Source of the DNA: Hexactinellida sp. DTS-2022
Lineage: Eukaryota > Porifera > Hexactinellida
Direction: 5' to 3'
Length of the DNA stretch: 64,000 nucleotides
Assembly (NCBI GenBank): GCA_028753945.1
Contig: JAPNXP010000013.1
Span: 5,023,501-5,087,500, forward strand
The notes under the pieces were generated by a model that saw nothing but the letters and a program-made list of their open reading frames with translations, was not told the origin of the DNA and ran no database searches. Of the stretch, positions 14,201-25,400 are shown in pieces (within the stretch, counting starts at the first letter, position 1; each line of letters begins with the position of its first letter). The translations under genes and the position numbers were made by a program.

Positions 14201-17200
14201 CGTCTTAACGTGTTCGTATTATCCGGAATTCGTGTTAACCGGAGTCACTTGCATGTATTTGTATAGGCTAGGGGAATTAAACTTTGTACTCCTTAACCGA
14301 TATTCCCCTTATCCGTGTTCCTACTAACAGAGTCTACTGTAGTGTATTTATTTTAACCAATGATCTAAAACAAACATTATTATTGAGAACTTTAACTTTT
14401 CAGATAGTTGGCAAGTACTCAGCAGGAAACGAGGCCTCTCCCGCTATAGCAGTTATAAAGCAGCTCTACAGTATTGTCAGCAGACCCGCCAGACTACTGG
14501 AGTGCATTGTGAGCTCTAACTAATTTATTTATCTACGTATTTGCTTATTTATTTGTGAGCTAACTAATTTATCTACGTTAATTTATTTACGATTAATACA
14601 CCCTTCGTATATATTTGGGAAAATTCTTAATTATTTGTATATTACAATGGAATTATAAAAAAAATAAGTTTCAGACAAGTATTTAGGTAGGATACTATAT
14701 GTTTTAGTTTGGATTAAAATGGTTTGGACAAGTTTGTTTCGGATCTCATTTATAGATGCTAATAGAAATTGTATTACTTCACTTTTCCGAACGAATTCAC
14801 TAATCAGAACAGAATTTTTTTGAATCGGAACACCACTTTTTGGATTAGCGAGGGGGTACTGTAGTTTTTTGCTATTCATAGGGTTTTTCCGTTTTAATTT
14901 ATACTAATTAGGTCAGGGAAATGTTATGACTCATTGTAATAATTTATTTATTCGATAAAGCATGAAATTAATCCCTACTATTTCATCATTAATTTATTAC
15001 TATTTATGTACTTATAATAATTCTGTTTTACTTTCGATAACGAACTATACAAATACTATATTTCCCTTGTTGTTTTCCTTTATTTGAATTTTGAATATTT
15101 ACTTTTTAAAGATAACTAATTAATAATCAGTAATTTAATCCTATATAAAACTGAGTGTAACGTGTAAGCAGTAATATACGAGTATCCATTTGGATAATTC
15201 CTTATTTTAATCATCAAATACAAACTATAAATAAACTGAATTAATTTTAAACACAAAATACACATATTAACTATGCGAGTTTCTATCATATATCTACTAA
15301 TCTTGTTCCCTGTATTATTCGCTAATACGATTGACCTTTCTATTCATGTGGATAATAACTGTACCAACTCTGTTTGTGAACTAAATCTTGATGCGAACAC
15401 CATATACAGTGTGTCTCATCCTATTATTCTTAACGGGTATACGAATGTTACCATTATAGGAACTGGTAGCTCTATAGTGTGTTTTGCTTCTAGACGCTTT
15501 ACTCATATCAAAATTAAGGATGTAACCAATGTTTTGGTTAGGGGGGTAATATTCCAGTCTTGCGAAAATATAGAAGAAATTATCGACAGTGAATATTCAT
15601 ATTTTCACACCGTACATTATAGCTTTGGATTAAGCATATTTTCATGTCAAAATGTTGAGGTCGTCGATTCGAAATTTTCGAACTTTTACGGAACTCTTTT
15701 GCACTTGTATCATTCCGAAAATGTCACCGTTTCGAACTGTCATTTCGAAGGAAATAATAAATTCCTTCTCACTCAAGGCCTATACTATACTGCCTCACAT
15801 AACGCGCTTTCCCAATTACACATCAGTGACTCTAATTTCGTACGATTGTCAGCTAAATCCATGAGCGGTATATTTTATAAAATATCAGATTTAATAGATG
15901 ATGTGCACTACTTATCAGGAGCAGGTATTTATATGTTTATTAACAACAGCATGGATGTAAATATTACAATCGATAATTGTAATATCACCGAATGTTCTGC
16001 TATATCTGGTGCTGGCATTTTCCTTAAATCCTTCACTGATTCTTCCAACTACTTCGTTTCAGTTCGAAATTCAAGTTTCATTAAAAACGAGGCCTATGCA
16101 AATCAGACTATATTTGTTGTGTCAGGTGGAGGCATTGATATACTCTCGTTGGGAAATGATAAAATCCAAGTTGAAATTGAAAACTGTGAATTTATAAGTA
16201 ATAACGCTTATAATGGGAAAGGCGGTGCAATTGCAAAATACCTTTTCGACCAATACAGTAAACTATTGACTATTTCTAAATTAGAGATAAGGAATTGTAG
16301 TTTTATTAATAACTCAGCAATAAGTGGTGGCGCTATTTTCGTTTCCGGTCGAGGCGTTGATTACCAACACTCTAATCTATACGATCGTAAGAATTCTCTC
16401 GTAATTGAATTATGCAATTTCACTTCTAACTATGCCGATTCAGGAGGTGTTGTGTTTGCAAGCATGCATCAAATTATTCTGGGGTCCGGAAATAATTTCA
16501 CGAATAATACTTGTTCGGTTGGCTGTGTGTTTGTACTAATTCAATCTCATCTTCACTTTAACGGAAGTAATATTATTCAGAGAAATAAAGCTAGGGTATT
16601 TGGTGGCGCTATTTATATAGAATCTTCGTTTATTTACATTTCTTCTCGCGAACAGACTTCTTATATCCGTGGTAATATAGCTGGAATGAGAGGTGGAGGT
16701 ATTTATGTGAACGATAATTTACTTATTCCAGTTGAAACCCGAGTTCATCATTTGATACCCGAGTTCCATCAATGTTTTATTAGACATCACAATACTATGG
16801 ACATGGACAAGTTAATATTCTTTAATAATTCGGTTGAAATGTTCTTTAGAAACACTGATGTTTGTCTCGGAAATGATATTTATTCGAAAACAATGTTCTA
16901 CTGTTCACATTCTAACACTGGAGCTCTTTATCTAAATTCTACACTTGAGTACTTCAAAAAAATGGGAGTTTCCTTTAACACCTCAAAATGTTCAATTGCC
17001 ACGGATGTTTCACAAATCACTTTCGATTTTGTTCCCATGTGTAAGTTATATCTTCCTGATATAACTCTTAGAGACTGTACAGGTTTTGACCCATTTGCTT
17101 TTAAGAAATACACAAAACATATCAGGAAGTTTTTTCACAAACAGGACCTTGGCAATACGACAATTAATATAGTATTTCCAGGATATATTTCAAAACTCAG

Positions 17201-19451
17201 TTTGCAACTCAAAGACGATTTGAACCAATTTACAGCATTTTATGCGTCTGTTGACTTTTTCCCTTTAAGTCAAGATGTTTCTAAAATTTCCGAAAACACC
17301 TTATATGCTGATGTAAGCCTATATCCAAAACCGAATTTTTGGCGCCCACAAACTAACTACAGTGTTATTTTCACTCAATCAACAAACAAAATGCAACTCG
17401 TACAAATGTGTATTTATTCAAAACCGTATTTCCCAATCTATATTTGCACCAAACTACTCATTTCAACTTGTCCAGACGCTTTCCACTTTAAGCCTAACAA
17501 TGTACAGATTAATGCGTGTTCTGCAAAACAAGACATTCTCTACAACAAACCTATCTTTGAACCTCGTGACACCAATCTTTCCATTCTCGGACATCCGATC
17601 CAAAGTGCCACTGAAGTTTCCATTTCGATTAATTTCCCAGCTCTTATTGCCATCAGTGATTCCGGTAAAAATTTCGTTCCAGGAGAGTGCAAGTACTTTA
17701 AATGCAAATGTTATAACTTAACAGTAGCTCATAAAACTTGCATTGTCAATCTTTTAACACCCTATGAACAATGTCTGGAAGGTTTAACAGGTCCCTACTG
17801 TACTAAATGTATAAAGAATAATTCCTCTCACCATCTATTGTTTAGCCCACCCATTTCTATAATTCGGACAATCTTTAACAATTGCTATCCCTGTATGGTC
17901 CCGTTTTTATGGGTCCCCCTATACATCATTATTACTATAGCCATCACAGCTATAATATTATCTTTGCGAATCGACATTTTCAATGACTATACTAGAAGTA
18001 TCGCATTTTATTCCAGCATTTTGTATCTTTATATGGTCAGCTGTGGTAAGGTTAGTTACGAAGTTATATTCAATATAATATCGGTGCTACTCAGCTTTAG
18101 TAATCTGCTTGTGTCCGAAAATATGCCGTTTTGTTTTGGGCTTGGGAGTGAAAAGGATGAAATTCAAGTTGTGACTCTATTTAACAACGTGAGTTCGTCT
18201 GTGTACTACTTATATCTACTCATCGTATACCTACTTTTCCAGAAAATTCCTTTCCTCCAGCGTTATAACCTAGGAAAGAACATTCATTTTCCTATGTGGA
18301 CTCTGTTTATTCTAACTTACAGCAATTTGTGTGTGGGTGCGTTTGTACCTTTCCAGACGAACGAACAGAAGAAATGGATCTATTATTCGGAATTTTATAT
18401 TCGCACAAACTTATTAATGGTCATTCCTTCTACAATTATTGTTCTCTTTATTTTGCTTATTCCAATCTTGCTCGTAGTGCTTTCGTATAGAGGTAGGAAA
18501 TGCTGTTTCCATTTGACTGAAAATTATGAAAAACGTTTTAAGTCCGGATTTAAGTTATGGGAAGTTATGAAGCTTTTTTGTCGCTTTTTCTTCGCACTAC
18601 TGTTCCCTCTTCCTTACTTATTTCCGATGAAATTCCAGATATTCAATAATTCCTGCTTATTCGTGTCAGTACTATGTTTAATATTGTTAATAATAAACTC
18701 ACTTTGCCAGCCAGCTACTAACCATTTCGCTAACCACTTCGAATCCTACTGCTTATTCATTCTCACTATTCTGGGCATTCTTAATATATCTCATGGCTCT
18801 CTCTTGTCTGACCATATAACCGGGATTTTGGTGCTATCTCCCTACGTAATATTTGTTATAATAAAGTCGTATGTACCAGTTATGGAACTTGTACGGAAAT
18901 TAGTGAAATACAAGAAACAGAGTCTGGCAAAGAGGATAAACTAATTCCTGTATTCCTAAGTATATGTTGACCCTTTTGTTTACCTTTTTGTTTACATTTA
19001 TTTACCTTTTGTTTGTATTTACCATGCATGCTGCTATACTGTCTATGATTAATTAAAACAAACAACAGTTAAGGGAAATTACTAAATATACTTTATAATA
19101 TAACTTGCTATTAGAGGAACTGAATTATTCATTAGTAATTATCACACAAAGTTACCTAAAATTCCTTGTAAATATGACATTAATAAGATTGTATATTTAT
19201 AGGAATTTGACCCAGAGGCCTACAACACGCTTGTCAGCAATGACAAGGACTTGGCTAAGCGCATGATGTGCGAGGACGATTTAGTCCCTTATATTATGCG
19301 ACAACTCAACTCAGATCTGAGTGAGTATTAATATCCCTTAAATGCTGTAATTATATTGTATATTATTTGTTTTTGTTTTGTGTTTGTGTAGCTAAAGTTG
19401 AGGCAAGAACCCAGAATGAAACACAATCATCTGATAAAGTGAGTATACCAG

Positions 19452-19486
<35 letters not shown>

Positions 19487-22400
19487 ATACGATCTGTTTA
19501 CAATTCTCTCTTACAGTCACAAGAAGCGAAACAACCAAACGAAACCGATTTCCAAAGAATTAAGACAATATCCAAAGGAGCCTACGGGTAAGCAAACTAA
19601 CCATTTCCCTTAACTCCGTTATTATAACAGTAGAACTTCGTTAGTACGAACACGGTTAATACGAATTTTCGGATAAGACGAACAAACAGTTCCACAAAAT
19701 CAGGTCCCTACTTTGGCTATTAAATGGGTATTACTCCGGATAAAGCGAACACATTTTACCGTCCGTTGGTGTTCGTATTAACTCTGTTATTATAACATGT
19801 ACTGTACATAGGATTGTGCTGTTAGTTCGGTACAAGGACACGAGTAGGAAGTTCGCAATGAAGAAGATCAGCAAGCAGCGCATGGTGCAGAAGAAGCTGG
19901 TCCCACAGGTGTACGCGGAGAGAGACATCCTCAGTCTAGCCGAGAATCCATTCATAGTGTCGCTACTGTGCACATTCAGCACTAGGGTAAACACGGGATA
20001 CTTATTTTAATCAGAATCACAATTTTACTTAAATTATATTTTCCAAGATTATTATTCTTGATTCAAGTTATTTACAGTGGTTCCCCATCTGGGGTCTACA
20101 AGATCTCAAAAATAAGTAGGATTTTCTTACAAAATATACCAATTTCCGAAATAATCATAAAAATCTGAGCATATGAAATGAAATTGTGATTTAATAAATA
20201 TCGTGATTTTCCCACCCCTAGCCTAGTGACGCTATAGTTATTATATAGTTTGCCTGCCTGTAGCTGTATATAGAAGCACTACTGCTTATAGTTATTATCT
20301 GTCCTTAGAACTACTGCCTATAATTATTATCTGTCCGTAGAAGCACTACTGCCTGGTGATGGAGTATGTGGAGGGAGGAGACGTGGCTAGTCTGATTGAG
20401 AAGGTGGGACCTCTCCCTGTGGACATGGCCCGCATGTACTTCAGTGAGGCGGTGCTAGCGCTGGAGTATGTGCACAGCTATGGAATAGTGCATAGGGACC
20501 TCAAGCCCGACAAGTGAGCACTAGTTTGTAATATATGCTATAATTTGATTTTATAAAATAATACCCCTAGAATAATAGGGAATATTGTATATTTCAATGG
20601 GATAGAAACGACAATAATATAATATATGACTTATAATACGGGTCAACTCCTTTAAATAGATAATTTTAACATTAAAATTCACTTTTGCAACCTTTGCGAA
20701 GCCCGTTTTTATATTGAAAAGTTGTTGACCGATTTGTAGCTCAAATAAAATTTCTACAAGTAATCAGATTATCTCTTTGTACTCTGTAGCATGCTTATTA
20801 CGTCAGAGGGTCATATCAAGCTAACAGACTTTGGACTCTCAAAGATTGGACTCGTTACTTGTAAGTTATACATAGCATTTGTTAATGTACCCCCTCGGGA
20901 ATGGAAAATAAGTACCCTTCATAGAAATACATACTGCTTTATAAACTTCTAACCCAGGTACGTTATGACCGAGTTATACTGTACCATACTCTATTCCCAG
21001 TTACCTATATGGGATTACTATACTTAATATTATTTCCCAGTTACCTATGGCATTACTATACTATATCTATTCCCAGTTACCGCTACGCTGCTGGAGGCTA
21101 ACATCCGGTCTCGCCTTACGGAGAACCACTTTAAGGAGTCCACGGTCTGGGGGACCCCCGACTACATAGCGCCTGAGGTTATCCTGGGACTGGAGTACGA
21201 CAAGGCGGTGGATTGGTGGTCCATGGGGGTTATACTGTACGAAATGCTGGCGTATTTCAAGCCATTCAGAGCCAATACAGTAGACGATCTGTTTGATATT
21301 ATCACTAACGGTTAGTTACATATACAGTAGACTCTCTTATAGAAATACATGCTTATAACGTATAGTAGACTCTAGTTGATAGGAACACCAGGGGACCGTC
21401 GAAATTTGTTCGTATTAACCCGAGTCATTTACATCATTTGTATAGACTAGGGGAATTAAACCTTGTTCGCCTTATCCGTGTTCGTTGCAACGAAAGTATA
21501 ATGTACTTTATTCATTCCCCAGACGGATAAAGTAATTTGTTTTACTCCGCTTATAACGAATAAATGAAGTGTCCCTTATACTTCATTTTAAGAAGAGTTG
21601 CCTATACCCTAGTTAGAGGTGTTACATTATGATTAACTAGAGTCCCACGAGCTGACCTGGCCCGAGGACGAGCCCATAGAGAGACCGCCCCCGTGGGCAG
21701 AGGACCTGATAAGGAAGCTGCTCACGTTTCAGCCGAAGCGGAGACTGGGCAGCTGCGAACAGGGGGGAATAGAAATGGTAAAGATGCACCCTTTCTTCAA
21801 CGGACTGGACTGGAATAACCTGCTTAGAATAAAGGCAGAATTCGTTCCTCAGTTGGAGGGCGAGTATGATACATCGTACTTCGACAGTAAGTGCAGTTAT
21901 AACATTCTTGTGGGGCTTACTTATATCTGCCAATACCTTTTCAGTGTAGTTATGCCATTGTTTTGTATAAAATCCAATATACACATCGTTATTAATACCC
22001 GGATTCGAAATGGTGAATTTTTTATGTAAAAAATGATATTGACAGCCGTCTGGAAATTTAATTAGAAAAGTTTTGGCTGATAGATATATAAGTAATTCCT
22101 TTGTTGTTGTTGTTGTTGTTGTTGTTTACGGTGTGTTAACAGCCCGGGAGGACAGATACCCAGACGAGTACGAGAGCGACGAGGGGGAGGGGGAGCCGAC
22201 CAGCGGAGAGCCCACGACTCAGTTCGCCACCTGCTCCATAAGATTCTCCCGTCTCTTAGAGGGAGAGGACCTAGAGTCCTTCTGTGACCTGACCGCCGCC
22301 TCCTCCAGCCCCCCCTCCTACCCCAAGGAGGAAGCCAAACAGCTGAGAGAGTCCCCCCCTAGTGGTGACGACAAGGGTATTCCGGACCTGTTGGTGCTGT

Positions 22401-25400
22401 CGGACAAGGAGGAGGACAAGCTCACGGACCTAGAGGGGTAGGGATATAGTGCTTATAGATATTATGTAGGCTTATAAGCAGGGTTATACAGGAGCAAGCC
22501 ATATATATTGGGATATGTTTGCATTTAGGAGCGCGAAAACTGCAGAAAGTCCCCATAGAGTAATACAGTGGTGTTCGCCTAAGCAATATTATATTGTTAT
22601 ATTAAACATGTTATTTTCAGCCCCAAGCAAGCATTTAATGTTAATTCTGTTCCTCTAATAGCAAATCCGCCAATTAGAAAGCAAATTGAGTGCAAAATGC
22701 GAATTGCTATTACGCGAACACCAGTGTACAGATATACTACAAAATAACCTTTTATACGTACAAAATTCATACTATAGTAGAGTGTTCACTTATACTCCCG
22801 TATAGTAAGTACCCTGCTTACGATCTATATTCCAATAGAATAACGCAGGCAGAGGAGCTCGCTAAGCTCCTGTCTCCTCCTCCCAACCAGAGGCCCTCCT
22901 CCCTATTCCCCGGCACCATGAATACCCTAAGTACCCTAAGTACCCTGAGCACCAGTTCGGACCAGGACCTACACTCGGGTATATATCTGCCGCGCACCTC
23001 CCGCTCCACCAACATAGCTCTGCTGTCCGTGTCGGAACCGGAGCTATCGTACCACACTCCCGACTATCCACTGACCAGCTGCGATCTGGATAAAGGTACC
23101 TTAGTGTTCTGTTATGTGGTTGTATTATATAGTCAGGTTCTTTTATTATGAACATTCAAGGGACCAAAAATTGTGTTCATAATAGAGAGACTTCATAATA
23201 AGCGAACTCAAATTAATACGAACCCTATGTAAGTTGTTAAATTGGGACCATAGGGCTTGTTCATGATAAAAAGTTCTTCATATTTAAGCAGTCGAAATCT
23301 TGTTCACTATAAGCAGACCTGACTATATTGATATGTCTATAGCAGTTTATTCTATAATCCTGAGTGTTCTGGTCTGCATTGAAATTCCATTGACTTATCC
23401 ATAGAGCAAAAGCCTGTTGTATAGCAAATACTCTATATACGTTCCTTTTTCTGGTGGCTAAAGAATAAACAATGGCCGGTTTAACAAACTTTACAAACTT
23501 CTGATGCTGTAAAACAACACTAATATTAATAACAAATAATGCAACAAAAAATATAATCTACACAATGTAAAATAATCAACAATTTATAGTGGATTAGTTA
23601 AGCCACCAAAGGCAAAATTTGGTCACTTAAGAATATTTTTAAACCACCTAATTTATCGACCACTACTACACACAATGTGTTAATATTTCTGTCCCCACCC
23701 AGTGGATGAGATCGAGCCGCCCCTCCGCTACCGCTCCCACGCAGTCAGCTCGCCCCCCGTCCAGCTCCGAGAGAGCAGTCTCTGCAAACCCCAGATATCT
23801 GCCAAGTACAACACCACACCCAGGAGCCCCAAGCTCAAGAGACGGGCACACGTGGATAAAATGAAGCCGACGCATCTCTCCCGTGGTTCTAGTCCTGTCT
23901 CCCCCAACAGCTCACAAAGGCCGCTCCCTCTCTCGGACACACACGCCAAACAGATCGAGGTGGAGAAAGTACAGAACGAATTCGGGTTTGCAGTTAGAGG
24001 CATTCGGGTCTATATGAAGAATTCTAATAACTTCCAAACAGACCACTTGGCAACGGTAAGATTTAATGTTAGAAAGTTATCTCAATTGTATGATGTATCA
24101 GTTATTTATACTTCACACATAATACAATAGAACCTAGCTCGTTATTAAGAACACCAGGGGACCATCAAAATGCGTTCGCTTATCCGCAATTCGTATTATT
24201 AACTGTTGTCATATGCATTGAAAAGGCTTAGAAGGGGACTGAAATAGTGTTCTTATTAATCAGAATTTCGTATTAAACGTGTTCGTACTAGCAAGGTTCT
24301 ACTGTATATATTGGAATTTATACGTAGGTTAAATAATACTTCAATGAATTAAATTGCTGTTATATATTCTATACCGTATAATAGGACTACATTTACAACT
24401 GTGTTTAGGGCATCACTGTTGGCGGTCCGGCGGACATCGGGGGCCTGAGAGAGAACGATCTCATAACTCACATAAACCTGGAGGAAATACGCGGGTACTC
24501 GCACAACCAAGTGGCTGCTCTACTGGCACACCACAAGAAAGTGTCGCTTACGATTGTGCCACTTCACGAATCCACAATTCAACAGGACCTAAAGAAGAGA
24601 GGATCCGTAGACGCTGTTAGAATAACGAAAAAGTCTAAAACTCTAAAAGATCTGTTCCCCACTAAGAAGAAAAGAGGAAGTAATTTCTTCAACAAAATAT
24701 ATTTTCCGTTAACCCATAGAACTTCTTCTGCTTCCTCTACTTCTTCTGAAAAAGGTGTGTTACATGTTACATGTCCCTTCATTTGTACCCCCCCCTAAGG
24801 GGCAAGGGGATCATTATTTGGTGCTAATTAGATACGAGCCTTAGGGGTGCCACCATACAGTGTCTCATTTGAAAAGTTAAAATGCAATAAAAACGATTAA
24901 TTAGCCCCCTTCAAAGCCTTTTCAATACAAATTGGTTAATAACTTATTGCGAAACCCGGATAAGGCGTACACATTTTAATGGTCCCCTAGTGTTTGTTCC
25001 TAATAACGAGGCCTACTGTAATTAGTGAAAATTAGAATTTATTCAGCATATACTATAAGACGTTAAACTTATTATTTATTTATTTAACAGGTAACCACAC
25101 CCGCGCCCCCTCCTTCACCTCTTCCATTCCCACTGCAAACACCTCCCCTATAGCAATTGCCCACGGCTCCCCCGTACACCTCATGAAGAGTCTCCACAAG
25201 AAGCGTCCCGCTCCGGTGTCCCCCCTGGCCCGTACGCCCTCCCCCAGCTCGCTATACCGGTCCACTTCTCTAAACCTGTCCCAGCAGAAAGAGACCCACT
25301 TAATGCCCCCCACACAACAGGTAGGAGGGGTAACACGTGCTGCTCCTCCCAAGCAGTCTAAGACCCTACATCCAACAATGCGCATGCATAATATACACTC

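Noticed and set aside
20085-20225. Possible hAT-like end (GTGGTTCCCCATCTGGGGTC)
   Set aside because: No matching second terminus or target duplication found.
22818-24003. Minus-strand ORFs over MAST exons (22818-23057, 22862-23155, 23666-24003)
   Set aside because: Antisense of verified MAST exons.
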